64,000 nt of DNA from Herbidospora mongoliensis (GTDB taxonomy: Bacteria > Actinomycetota > Actinomycetes > Streptosporangiales > Streptosporangiaceae). The translations under genes were made by a program, and so were the position numbers. The stretch spans positions 434,001 through 498,000 of the forward strand of contig NZ_BBXD01000008.1 in assembly GCF_001570545.1 (NCBI RefSeq), read 5' to 3'. The notes below the pieces were generated by a model. That model searched no databases and was not told the DNA's origin. It was given only the letters and a program-made list of their open reading frames with translations. Positions 32,646 through 40,882 of the stretch are shown here, in pieces. Numbering within the stretch: position 1 is the stretch's first letter; each line of letters begins with the position of its first letter.

Positions 32646-33302
32646 ATGGTCCCGCGCATCCCCGTCAGCGTGGATCTCGTCGTGCTGACGGTGAGGTCAA
32701 GCGCCCTGTGCGCCCTGGTGTGGCGCCGGGATCGGCCGCCATACCCGGATCTGTGGGCCATGTCGGGCGGCTTCATCCATCTCGACGAAGACCTGCCCGC
32801 CGCGGCCGCCCGGGTGCTGGCCGAACGGGCCGGCATGGCCGGCGCGCCGGTCCACCTGGAGCAACTGCGCACCTACGGCTACCCCGACCGCGACCCGCGC
32901 CAGCGCGTGGTGTCGGTCGCCTACCTGGGCCTGGCCCCCGACCTGCCCGCCTCCACCGAGGCCCACATGAGCTGGCAGCCGCTGAGCGACCTGACCGACA
33001 TGGCCTTCGACCACCGGCGCATCATGATGGACGGTCTGGAGCGGGCCCGGTCGAAACTGGAGTACACCTCACTGGGCGCCGCCTTCTGCCCGACCGAGTT
33101 CACTGTGGCCGAACTGCGAAGGGTGTACGAGATCGTGTGGGGCCGCCCCCTCGATCCGCGCAACTTCCACCGCAAGGTGACCAAGACCGAGGGGTTTCTG
33201 GTGCCGTCAGGGCGCACGACCACGCGCGATGGAGGGCGCCCGGCGATGCTCTACCGGAGGGGACCGGCGGAGGCGCTGCACCCACCGATGCTGCGGGTCT
33301 GA
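32646..33302 (+). CDS. NrtR-like Nudix-winged-helix regulator
   Basis: 218-aa two-domain protein. A Nudix-like domain (about 1-140) is followed by a winged helix (PTEFTVAELRRVYEIVWGRP, RNFHRKVTKTEGFL), the NrtR layout. The Nudix box GGFIHLDEDLPAAAARVLAE has lost the REx2EE acid cluster, so it should bind but not hydrolyse ADP-ribose-type ligands. NrtR proteins repress NAD or pentose genes; none is adjacent here. ATG 32646 sits seven bases after TAACGT with no ribosome site, so it is probably leaderless. Confidence 0.82.
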   Translation: MVPRIPVSVDLVVLTVRSSALCALVWRRDRPPYPDLWAMSGGFIHLDEDLPAAAARVLAERAGMAGAPVHLEQLRTYGYPDRDPRQRVVSVAYLGLAPDLPASTEAHMSWQPLSDLTDMAFDHRRIMMDGLERARSKLEYTSLGAAFCPTEFTVAELRRVYEIVWGRPLDPRNFHRKVTKTEGFLVPSGRTTTRDGGRPAMLYRRGPAEALHPPMLRV

Positions 33303-33393
33303 CCTCGCTGCGGAATGTGACTTATGCGCAGATCCGGCGTGAATGGTCACATGTTGGCGGTGTGATTGCAGATCCCTCTGTTAGTTATCGGGA

Positions 33394-33406
33394 TATTCTC
33401 CCCCTG
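33394..33406 (+). promoter_or_regulatory. -10 element six bases before GTG
   Basis: TATTCT (33394-33399) followed by six C/T bases and GTG 33406; no Shine-Dalgarno sequence. A leaderless start is likely. Confidence 0.45.
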
Positions 33407-34494
33407 TGCTGATATCGGAGCCCCGCACTGTGCCGGCGGCCGCCGTTGAACCCCCCTTCGCGCAGCCCCGCTTACGGGTGCTCGACCTGCTGCGGTTCGT
33501 GGCGGCAATGGCGGTGGTGCTGTTCCACTTCGGGGAGACCCGCGCGTGGGGGACGGTCAACGCGTTCCCGGCCCTGAGCGGCGTGACGATGTTCGGCGCC
33601 TACGGAGTGCGGCTGTTCTTCATGATCAGCGGCTTCGTGATCCTGATGAGCGCCTGGGGCCGGACCCCCGGCGAGTTCATGGGCTCCCGGATCGCACGCT
33701 TATATCCGGCCTACTGGGCCAGCGTGATCATCCTGGGCGGGCTCGCGTTGATGGGCTTCATCACCGACCACCGCCCGACCCTGAGCGAACTGCTCGCCAA
33801 CCTGACGATGTTCCAGCACGGCCTGCGGATCCGCGACCTGGAGATCGTCTACTGGACGCTCTGGCACGAGCTCATCTTCTACGTCATGATCGCGTGCTTC
33901 GCGGTGGTCGGGATCACGTACAGAAGAGTTCTCGGCTTCATGGGCGGCTGGATCGTGCTGCTCGCGCTGGCCGAGCGGCTCGACATCTCCCTGCTGAAGG
34001 TCGCGCTGGCCCAGTTCGGGGCGCCCTACTTCATCGCGGGCATGGCCCTCTATCTGATCTACCGGTTCGGCGGTTCGCTGCTCCCGTGGCTGTTCGTCGG
34101 CCTCGCCTACGTCTTCGGCCTGGTGCAGCTCCTCGGCGAGGGCCCTTCGGCCATCAAGCGGTTCGGCGAGCCGCTCGGCACCGCGCTCGTCGTCGGCGTG
34201 ATCTCGCTGATGTTCCTGGTGATGATCCTGGTCGCGCTCGGGCGGCTCGACGGCATCGACTGGCGCGGGCTGACGTTGCTGGGCGCGCTGACCTACCCGC
34301 TCTACCTGTTCCACCACCACGTCGGATTCCTGATGATCCAGTGGCTGAACCCGATCCTCGGGCATCGGATCACGCTGCCGGTCGTCATCGGGATCGTGCT
34401 GCTCGTGGCGTGGGCGGTCTACCGGTTCGTCGAGGTGCCCGCCCAGCCACGGTTGAAGGCGGCGCTGTCGCGCTCGCTGAAGATCGCCGACTGA
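33406..34494 (+). CDS. Acyltransferase-3 family membrane protein
   Basis: 362-aa polytopic O-acyltransferase of the OafA/NodX type. The N-terminal motif RVLDLLRFVAAMAVVLFHFG (His) and RIARLYPAYW (catalytic-region Arg) are standard, and about ten TM helices follow. It probably acetylates a surface polysaccharide sugar. Unlike the OafA long form there is no C-terminal SGNH domain. Leaderless-type GTG start. Convergent with the deacetylase gene. Confidence 0.85.
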   Translation: MLISEPRTVPAAAVEPPFAQPRLRVLDLLRFVAAMAVVLFHFGETRAWGTVNAFPALSGVTMFGAYGVRLFFMISGFVILMSAWGRTPGEFMGSRIARLYPAYWASVIILGGLALMGFITDHRPTLSELLANLTMFQHGLRIRDLEIVYWTLWHELIFYVMIACFAVVGITYRRVLGFMGGWIVLLALAERLDISLLKVALAQFGAPYFIAGMALYLIYRFGGSLLPWLFVGLAYVFGLVQLLGEGPSAIKRFGEPLGTALVVGVISLMFLVMILVALGRLDGIDWRGLTLLGALTYPLYLFHHHVGFLMIQWLNPILGHRITLPVVIGIVLLVAWAVYRFVEVPAQPRLKAALSRSLKIAD

Positions 34495-34542
34495 CCTGCT
34501 CTTTGGGGCAGATTCGTGGCGCGAGCCACGGCCGTCCGTGTC

Positions 34543-35253
34543 TTACTTCTTCTTGGGCGGCTTCGGCCAGGCCTCGCCGGGCTTGAGCACCCGGTCGCCG
34601 AGGATCGTCGAGACGGTGACGAGCTTGTAGCCCTTCTTCGTCAGGGTGTCGACGACGGTCTCCATGGCCTTCACCGTCTCCGGCACGATGTCGTGCAGCA
34701 GGATGACGGCGTCGCGCTTGGCGAACTTGAGCGTGCGCTCCTTGATGACCTTGGTGTCGCGGGCCTGCCAGTCGAGGGTCGAGCCCGTCCACAGGATCTG
34801 CGGCAGCCCGAGCGACTTCATCAGGGAGCCGACGCGGGAGTTGGTCGCGCCGTTCGGCGGGCGCATGAACGTCGGCGTGATGCCGGCGGTCTCCTGGATG
34901 ATCTGCTGGGTGCCGGCGATCTCGGCCATGATCTCCTCGTCGGAGAGCTTGGTCAGGTCGGGGTGGTCCCAGGTGTGGTTACCGATCTCGTGACCCTCGT
35001 CGACCATGCGCTTCATCATGTCGGCGCGGCTCTCGACCTTCCGGCCCAGCACGAAGAAGGTGGCCTTCGCCTTGTGCTTCTTCAGGGTGTCGAGCAGGGC
35101 GGGCGTGTAGGGCCAGGGGCCGTCGTCGAACGTGAGGGCGATGCACTTGTAGCGCTCGCAGTAGGGCTTGACCTTCGCGTTCGCCGATGCGGCCGGGGCG
35201 AGCAGGGACGTGGTTAAGACGAGGGCGAGTGCCCCCCGGACGATCACGCGCAT
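34543..35253 (-). CDS. Secreted CE4 polysaccharide deacetylase
   Basis: 236-aa exported protein. The signal peptide ends near PAASA (residue 23), then a NodB-type CE4 barrel: motif 1 TFDDGP (41-46, catalytic and metal Asp), motif 2 HTWDH (His93, His97), motif 3 RPPNG, motif 4 LDWQARD and motif 5 LLHD. All metal and catalytic residues are present, so it should remove N-acetyl groups from peptidoglycan or chitin-like polymers. The start at ATG 35253 is where the hydrophobic signal begins. The lysine-rich C-terminus (KPPKKK) may bind the wall. Confidence 0.92.
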   Translation of the reverse strand: MRVIVRGALALVLTTSLLAPAASANAKVKPYCERYKCIALTFDDGPWPYTPALLDTLKKHKAKATFFVLGRKVESRADMMKRMVDEGHEIGNHTWDHPDLTKLSDEEIMAEIAGTQQIIQETAGITPTFMRPPNGATNSRVGSLMKSLGLPQILWTGSTLDWQARDTKVIKERTLKFAKRDAVILLHDIVPETVKAMETVVDTLTKKGYKLVTVSTILGDRVLKPGEAWPKPPKKK

Positions 35254-35347
35254 AGCGCCGAATCCTAGACGAACTCCCTGGGACGACCCTGAGACCACCG
35301 AAGAAGTAGTCTGTGGGGCACATCACCGCAACGGAGGGGTGCAATCG

Positions 35348-36421
35348 ATGCCGCAGTTCAGGGCCATACTCGACACCATGACGGCGTACACGCCGGGCAA
35401 GGCCGTGGTGTCCGCCGAAGGCCGCTCGTACAAGCTGTCTTCGAACGAGTCGCCCGAGCCGCCGCTCCCCAGCGTCGTCGCCGCCATCGCCGAGGCCGCC
35501 GCGACCGTCCACCGCTACCCCGACCCGGCGGCGACCCGCCTGACCGAGGCGCTCGCGGCCCGCTACGGCGTCCCGCCGGAGCACATCGCGCTCGGCGCGG
35601 GCTCGGTGACCGTGGCCCAGCAGCTGTTCGAGACCGTCGGCGAGCCGGGCGCGGAAGTGATCTACGCCTGGCGCTCGTTCGAGGCCTATCCGCTGCTCGC
35701 GGACCTGTCAGGAGTCGTCTCCGTACGAATCCCGCTCGCCGCCGAGACCCACGACCTCGACGCGATGGCCGCCGCGATCACGCCGGCCACCCGCATGATC
35801 TTCGTCTGCAACCCCAACAACCCGACCGGCACGGTCAACCGCGCGGCGGAGATCGCCGAGTTCCTCTCCCGAGTGCCGGAAAACGTGTTGGTCGTCCTCG
35901 ACGAGGCCTACCGCGAATACGTGCGCGACGAAGACGTGCCCGACGGCCTGACCCTCTACCGCGACCGCCCCAACGTCGCCGTGCTGCGCACCTTCTCCAA
36001 GGCCTACGGCCTGGCCGGCCTGCGCGTCGGCTACCTGATCGGCCCCGAGCCGATCGCCGCCGCCGTCCGCAAGACGATGGTCCCCTTCGCCGTCAACCAC
36101 CTGGCCCAGGCCGCCGCGGTGGCGTCCCTGGCCGCCGAGCGGGAACTCCTGGAGCGCGTCGAGAGGGTCGTCGCCGAACGCACCAGGGTCCGCGAGGCGC
36201 TGATCACCCAGGGCTGGACGGTCCCCGAGTCGCAGGCCAACTTCGTCTGGCTCGGCATGGGCGACGACACGGCCGCGTTCGCGGCGGCGTGCGCCGTTGA
36301 GGGCGTCGCTGTGCGCCCCTTCGGGTCGGAGGGTGCCCGTGTGTCGATTGGGGACCGCGAGGCCAACGACGTCTTCCTCAGCGCCGCACAGGCCTTCAGG
36401 ACACGCGCTTCCGCTCGGTAG
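35348..36421 (+). CDS. pat: Pat/HisC-type aminotransferase
   Basis: 357-aa PLP class I/II aminotransferase. PLP-binding [14 protein letters not shown] (Schiff-base Lys), NPNNPTGT, and the N-terminal [11 protein letters not shown] substrate loop. Similarity of the first 80 residues to actinobacterial Pat (phenylalanine/histidinol-phosphate type) favours that name over HisC, and no his genes are nearby. ATG 35348 follows GGAGGGG. The 3' end overlaps the convergent EamA gene by 26 bases. Confidence 0.9.
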   Translation: MPQFRAILDTMTAYTPGKAVVSAEGRSYKLSSNESPEPPLPSVVAAIAEAAATVHRYPDPAATRLTEALAARYGVPPEHIALGAGSVTVAQQLFETVGEPGAEVIYAWRSFEAYPLLADLSGVVSVRIPLAAETHDLDAMAAAITPATRMIFVCNPNNPTGTVNRAAEIAEFLSRVPENVLVVLDEAYREYVRDEDVPDGLTLYRDRPNVAVLRTFSKAYGLAGLRVGYLIGPEPIAAAVRKTMVPFAVNHLAQAAAVASLAAERELLERVERVVAERTRVREALITQGWTVPESQANFVWLGMGDDTAAFAAACAVEGVAVRPFGSEGARVSIGDREANDVFLSAAQAFRTRASAR

Positions 36422-37289
36422 AGACCACCAGCGCCACTCCGGCGACGATGACGAGACCGGCGGCCACCATCATGGTCGTCACGGTCTCGCCCAGAATGAT
36501 CATCCCGAGAGCGACCGCGACGACGGGGTTGACGTAGGCGTAGGTCGAGACGAGCGAGATCGGCGCGTTCCCGAGCAGCCACACGTACGACGTGAACCCG
36601 ATCAGCGACCCCACGACGATCAGGTAGACCAGCGCCCACCACGACCGCGCGGACACCTCCGCCGGGACGAAATGCTCCCCCGCCAGCACACTGCCCACCA
36701 GCAACCCGGCGCCGCCGACGACCATCTCCACGGTCGACGCGGCGAACGGGTTCTTCGGCATGGGCGCGCGGCCCGACATGAACGACCCGACCGCCCACGA
36801 GAACGACGCGATCAGAATGACGACCACTCCGATGGTTCCCCCCGACGTCCCGCCGGTGAGTGAGATCCCGGCGACGCCGAGGAACCCGATGAGGACACCG
36901 GTCAGCGTCAGGACGTGGGGGCGGTCCCGGAAGATCGTGCGCATGATGACGAGCCAGAGCGGCGTCGAGGCGACCAGCAGCGCGGCGAGCCCGGTGGAGA
37001 TGTGCTGCTCGGCCACGGCGACCATGCCGTTCCCGCCGGTCAGCAGCAGCAGCCCGACCACGGCGGCGTCGAGGAACTCGCGGCGCGTCATCCGGAAGGC
37101 CTCCGGGCCTTTGCGGATCAGCAGGAACGTGCCGAGGATCGCTGCGGCGACCACGAACCGTATGCCACCGGACACGAAGGGCGGCATGGTCTCGATGACG
37201 ATGCCGATGCCCAGATAGGTCGATCCCCAGACGACGTAGACGGTCGTCAGGAGGACCCACACACGTATGTCATGACCGTCCCGCTTCAT
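36396..37289 (-). CDS. EamA/DMT family transporter
   Basis: 297-aa integral membrane protein with about ten TM helices in two EamA repeats. The repeat signatures are [14 protein letters not shown] in the first half and [20 protein letters not shown] in the second. Probably an exporter of an amino-acid-like or other metabolite. ATG 37289 follows a TATTGT element by eight bases. It overlaps the aminotransferase end on the opposite strand by 26 bases. Confidence 0.88.
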   Translation of the reverse strand: MKRDGHDIRVWVLLTTVYVVWGSTYLGIGIVIETMPPFVSGGIRFVVAAAILGTFLLIRKGPEAFRMTRREFLDAAVVGLLLLTGGNGMVAVAEQHISTGLAALLVASTPLWLVIMRTIFRDRPHVLTLTGVLIGFLGVAGISLTGGTSGGTIGVVVILIASFSWAVGSFMSGRAPMPKNPFAASTVEMVVGGAGLLVGSVLAGEHFVPAEVSARSWWALVYLIVVGSLIGFTSYVWLLGNAPISLVSTYAYVNPVVAVALGMIILGETVTTMMVAAGLVIVAGVALVVSTERKRVS

Positions 37290-37353
37290 GGCTCATGACA
37301 ATAGCCAAATCGGGGTAAAGCGCTCCAGGCTGGGTCCCGAAATCGGGCAACGA

Positions 37354-37638
37354 TCACCCAAGGACGGCCGCGTCGAGCACCTCGATGTCCCTGATGGCGG
37401 TCCCGGACGGGTCGAGGCTGAGCGTGAGGACCGCCTTGCCGTCCCGGAGCAGCGTCATAGGGAGCGGGCTCGCCGAACCCGGGGGCGCGGTGAGCAGGTT
37501 CGCGCAGCCGGCCGAGCAGGTGCAGGGGCCGAGGAACGGGAGATCGTCCACTGTGGCGGCCAGCGGGTCGGCCAGCAGAAGGTCCGCGATGGTCCTGGCG
37601 AGGCGGGGATAGACCTCGCGGAGACGAAGGGTGCTCAT
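37354..37638 (-). CDS. Small Cys-rich hypothetical protein (94 aa)
   Basis: Cytoplasmic 94-aa protein with a cysteine cluster C39-C41-C45 (FLGPCTCSAGCANLLTAPPG) followed by two beta-hairpins (MTLLRDGKAVLTLSLDP, RDIEVLD). Cys spacing suggests a metal or redox site. ATG 37638 follows AGGAA and overlaps the stop of the upstream two-TM gene (ATGA). Not recognised as a named family; similar small Cys proteins occur in actinomycetes. Confidence 0.55.
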   Translation of the reverse strand: MSTLRLREVYPRLARTIADLLLADPLAATVDDLPFLGPCTCSAGCANLLTAPPGSASPLPMTLLRDGKAVLTLSLDPSGTAIRDIEVLDAAVLG

Positions 37639-37814
37639 TTCCTGAGGTATTCGAGAATGAGCATGCCCAGCGTGGCGACGGTGAGGAATGTGCCGCCCGA
37701 TGCCATGAGCGCGACGGCGGAGGCGGCGCCCACCTTGATGCTCAGGATGTACGAGATCAAGGAAATGGCCAGCGAGACCAGGCCGACCGTGGTCAGGGAG
37801 TGAAAGGGGGTCAT
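37635..37814 (-). CDS. Two-TM micro-protein (59 aa)
   Basis: Small membrane protein: MTPFHS, then TM1 (about residues 7-25), a Gly/Ala/Ser-rich TM2 (about 28-52) and a basic tail (EYLRK). The frame is open upstream to 38030, and a longer form (131 aa) is possible, but the extra part would be encoded in the 10-bp repeat array, so ATG 37814 is preferred. The stop overlaps the Cys-rich gene start. The topology resembles that of the protein at 1772. Confidence 0.55.
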   Translation of the reverse strand: MTPFHSLTTVGLVSLAISLISYILSIKVGAASAVALMASGGTFLTVATLGMLILEYLRK

Positions 37815-37893
37815 TGTCGGAACTTTCTCGGAGCCGGTGGTGACGTGCTCCAGGATTGCCAGCCAGGTAAGCACTTCTATCGAGATCGCCACA

Positions 37894-37963
37894 CTCTGGA
37901 CGAGTTTTCGCAGCTCCGGACTGTCCTGGACGACTCTGAACGACTCTGGACAAGGCTGGACCG
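37894..37963. repeat. 10-bp helically phased tandem repeat array
   Basis: Units of ten bases, consensus CTCTGGACGA: CTCTGGACGA (37894), a degenerate unit (37904), CTCCGGACTG (37914), TCCTGGACGA (37924), CTCTGAACGA (37934), CTCTGGACAA (37944), GGCTGGACCG (37954). Each unit is one helical turn, so the GGAC cores face the same side of the DNA. It lies between the two-TM gene and the divergent HTH-like gene. Confidence 0.7.
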
Positions 37964-38124
37964 TGACTCCTCGCGGAGGGAGAGAAAACGGCGCGTGTGA
38001 ATGCTGTGGAAGCGCTAACCTCACCGTCATGCCGCCAATCTTGCGGCATTTATGACCTTTAGGCCTATTTTCGGTCGGGCGTTACAGAGATAGGGCCCCC
38101 ACCGTTTCGGAGACGTTCTGGCTC

Positions 38125-38952
38125 ATGGGTACTGCGCACTTATCCCGGGTTCACCGTGACGCTCTACTGCGGGAACTGACCGACCTCCACGCCTCGGTCG
38201 GCCGGCCTTCGCTGGTCGACATCGTGAAGGCGGGCGCCGACATCAAGGCCCGCGAAGACGGCCAGAACTGGCGCCACCTGTCCCGCTCGACCCTCTCCAA
38301 CCTGATGACGGGGAAGTTCACCCGTCCGGTCGAGTGGCCGCTCGTTCGCACCACCGCGATGGCGCTCCTGCAGATCGGAATCCAGAACGGTCTGCGGAGA
38401 CCCGCCACGCTTGCGCAGGTGAGCGCCTTCACCGAGAAATTCGCAAACCTCTGGGGCGCCGCCGCAGCGGAATACGGTTCGCCCGGCAGGGCCGAGCCGG
38501 CCATGTCGTTCGTGCCGGGCGACATCCTTGAGCAGACTCCGCAGGAGATCCGGCTTCCGCAGAAGCGTGGGGTCGCCACCCGCATGCCCCGGGCATGGGG
38601 CCGGGTGGGCGATGCGATCGTGCGACGGGCGGAGGAAGGCGACCCTGAGGCCGCCTACCAGGCCGCCGTCCTGTTCGCGTGCGAGGCGCACCGCCAGGGG
38701 CTCACTCGCCGGGAATGCGAGGAGTACCTCGGCGCCGCCAAGGAATGGTGGCAGAGGGCTGTGGGCAAGGTGGAGCAGGCGGCTTCCTTCCGGGCCGGCG
38801 GCCTCGCACTGGTGGAGGCGATCCGCAGGCTGGCCTTCGAGAAGGAGGGCGTGTGGCGGACGATCTTCATTCAGGCGTTGTGGCATCTCCGGCAGGCCGA
38901 GCGCGACACCGAAGACGCCTCGATCGCTCCCACCGGCTCGCGGGACTTCTGA
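38125..38952 (+). CDS. HTH-like regulatory protein of actinobacterial type
   Basis: 275-aa soluble protein. The N-terminal 75 residues (DALLRELTDLHASVGRPSLV, LSRSTLSNLMTGKF) match the XRE-like helix-turn-helix module that actinobacteria attach to many sensor or effector proteins. The rest is helical and may be TPR/SEL1-like (GDAIVRRAEEGDPEAAYQAA, CEEYLGAAKEWWQRAV). It probably binds DNA, perhaps the 10-bp repeat array directly upstream on the divergent side. No catalytic motif is visible. Confidence 0.65.
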   Translation: MGTAHLSRVHRDALLRELTDLHASVGRPSLVDIVKAGADIKAREDGQNWRHLSRSTLSNLMTGKFTRPVEWPLVRTTAMALLQIGIQNGLRRPATLAQVSAFTEKFANLWGAAAAEYGSPGRAEPAMSFVPGDILEQTPQEIRLPQKRGVATRMPRAWGRVGDAIVRRAEEGDPEAAYQAAVLFACEAHRQGLTRRECEEYLGAAKEWWQRAVGKVEQAASFRAGGLALVEAIRRLAFEKEGVWRTIFIQALWHLRQAERDTEDASIAPTGSRDF

Positions 38953-39017
38953 GACGGCTTGCCGCCCTGGTCTCTCACTTCGTTCGTGCGGACAGGACGC
39001 CCGGCTAGCGTGGGGCG

Positions 39018-39365
39018 ATGCCCTGCAGACTGCCGAGGAAGCCGGTCGCCCGGTTCAACGCCTGCGTGATGAACCTGCGCACCTCTCCCCGATGGGGAGG
39101 CCTGGTCAGCAGGCACCTCACGGTGCTCACCTACACGGGGCGGCGCTCCGGCCGTACCTTCAGCATCCCCGTCGGCTACCGGCGGACGGGAGACATCGTG
39201 GTCATCGGGTCGCAGATGCCCGACGCCAAGCTGTGGTGGCGCAACTTCCTCGGCGAGGGCGGCCCGGTCTCGGTGGAGCTCGACGGCACCGACCGGACAG
39301 GTCACGCCGTCACCCGCCGCGACGCCAAGGGGCGCGTCACGGTGACCGTCACCCTCGACCGGTGA
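39018..39365 (+). CDS. Ddn-like deazaflavin-dependent nitroreductase family protein
   Basis: 115-aa split-barrel protein of the F420-dependent Ddn/nitroreductase family: LTYTGRRSGRTFSIPVGY and KLWWRNFLGEGGPVSV are the conserved cofactor segments. Likely F420-linked reductase or binding protein. ATG 39018 lies exactly six bases after TAGCGT (39006-39011), no ribosome site, so probably leaderless. A shared terminator follows. Confidence 0.8.
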   Translation: MPCRLPRKPVARFNACVMNLRTSPRWGGLVSRHLTVLTYTGRRSGRTFSIPVGYRRTGDIVVIGSQMPDAKLWWRNFLGEGGPVSVELDGTDRTGHAVTRRDAKGRVTVTVTLDR

Positions 39366-39369
39366 AACA

Positions 39370-39400
39370 CCGCCCGGCACTCTCCGCGGATGCCGGGCGG
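39370..39400. terminator. Terminator between convergent genes
   Basis: CCGCCCGGCA (39370-39379) pairs perfectly with TGCCGGGCGG (39391-39400), loop 11 nt; GGTG...CACC outside it may extend the stem. Confidence 0.7.
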
Positions 39401-39417
39401 TCACCAGGGCGAGAAGG

Positions 39418-40458
39418 TCAGACGTTGCAGGTCTTGAAGGCTTTACTGGTCGAGACCACGTTGCCGTCGGTGCCGAGGATCTCCAGGCGGAACGATCCTG
39501 ATCCGCCCGAGGGCACGGTGAACGTCTTGCTCACGGTCTGTCGGCCGGGGCTGTTGTCGACATAGAAGGACATAGGCGTCCACGCGTCGCGCGTCCACTC
39601 ACCCTCCAGTTCGTCCTGACGCGCCCAGGCGTAGGACATGTCCCCGATGGCGTCGCTCTCGATGTAGCCGTCCACCTTGAACTTGTAGGGCGTCGCCGGC
39701 TTGCAACTGCCGGAGACACGGGTCAGCGAGGTGAACTCGGCCTTGACACAGACCGTTCGGTAGTGCAGGACCTCCGTCGTTGTGGCGCCGGGGCTGAGGA
39801 TCTCCACCCCGACGTTGTCGCCCGAATTCGTGCCGGGGATCGGAACGCGCTGGAAGGTCGAGCTGACGGTCTGAACTCCCGGCTCGGTGAAGACGATCAC
39901 GCGCTCACCCTCCGCACCGGGCAACTCCCGGTCGTAGAAGCTGTCCCAGCGGTACCGGACGGTCTGCGCGATCGGCGAGCTGATCTGCGCACTGACCGTG
40001 TGGACGACGTCGGAGCCGCAACGGCCGACGTGAATTGCGGCGGGCTGGATCTGTGGCCTGCCTGGTACGGGGTCGGTGCAGGTCAGCCCGTAAGTGACGG
40101 CCGTCCCCGTCGTGTTCGCGCCGAACACGCGGATGGTCGCACTCTGCTGGTCGCGCCCGAGGCTGTGCGTCCTGGTCAAGGTCACCGTCTGCGTTCCGGC
40201 CTCGGCGAAGGTCACCTGCCGATAGTGGTTATATGTGCCGGACCAGATGTACCCGACGGTGCCGGGGCCGTCGGCCGTGATCGCGGCGCTGAGGGTGAAC
40301 GCCTTTCCTGGATGACACTGACCGGTGTACGACGGCGGCTGAGCCCCTGCCGACGCCACCGAGACCGTTGGGACCGCCGCCTGAGCGGTCGCCTGGGCCG
40401 GGGGCGCACCGGCCACCAGTACCGCGACCAGCGGCACCAAGACACTCCATAAACGCAT
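39418..40458 (-). CDS. Secreted three-module Ig-like protein
   Basis: 346-aa exported protein: signal peptide to about residue 23 (VLVAGAPPAQA), then three related beta-sandwich-like modules. Each opens with a Cys and closes with a Cys: C48-C127, C147-C237, C252-C344, so one disulfide per module is likely. Shared motifs: TxG(Q/R)C/VSGSC start, a YxWxS/A segment (YIWSG, YRWDS, YAWAR), and (T)QTV(T/S) before the closing half. No catalytic motif. It may act in surface adhesion or binding. No named family. Confidence 0.7.
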   Translation of the reverse strand: MRLWSVLVPLVAVLVAGAPPAQATAQAAVPTVSVASAGAQPPSYTGQCHPGKAFTLSAAITADGPGTVGYIWSGTYNHYRQVTFAEAGTQTVTLTRTHSLGRDQQSATIRVFGANTTGTAVTYGLTCTDPVPGRPQIQPAAIHVGRCGSDVVHTVSAQISSPIAQTVRYRWDSFYDRELPGAEGERVIVFTEPGVQTVSSTFQRVPIPGTNSGDNVGVEILSPGATTTEVLHYRTVCVKAEFTSLTRVSGSCKPATPYKFKVDGYIESDAIGDMSYAWARQDELEGEWTRDAWTPMSFYVDNSPGRQTVSKTFTVPSGGSGSFRLEILGTDGNVVSTSKAFKTCNV

Positions 40459-40828
40459 TGCTCGTCCTCTCTGGATGATCAGGGCTCATCCTGCGGGCGC
40501 GAACTTGCATCGGAATGGTGGCTCGGTTGGACCGGGTGAATCCGTCATTTTGTATCAAAACAGACCTAGGGGACGCCGCCGACAATGCGGGCCGATCTCC
40601 GTGCCGGGACGTGGCCGCGGTCGCGGCCGTCGCGGGGTGCCGCTTCTGTCAGAAGTGCAAGATCAGGCACCTCTCTGGGGCGCCGGACGGGTTCGATCGA
40701 TCACATGTCGCCGGCCATTCCTGGCTTTGTTTTTGATAGTGCCATTTGGAACTCCAGACCCGCCCGTACCGCACTCCTTGAAATCGGTGAAGTGAAATGG
40801 TGTCCGGATATACCCGGACCTTTTCGGA

Positions 40829-40878
40829 CAAGAAAAGCGAGTGCCCGGCACCCCCATTCAGGGATGCCGGGCACTCGC
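40829..40878 (-). terminator. Rho-independent terminator of the regulator gene
   Basis: On the - strand, GCGAGTGCCCGGCA (40878-40865) pairs perfectly over 14 bp with TGCCGGGCACTCGC (40850-40837) and is followed by TTTTCTT. It lies directly after the stop at 40883. Confidence 0.85.
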
Positions 40879-40882
40879 CTTC

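Noticed and set aside
40459-40828. Small frames in the gap before the three-domain regulator (for example 40515-40736)
   Set aside because: No ribosome sites, no conserved pattern, and one candidate would start in the terminator T-run. The gap looks like promoter and 3' regions only.
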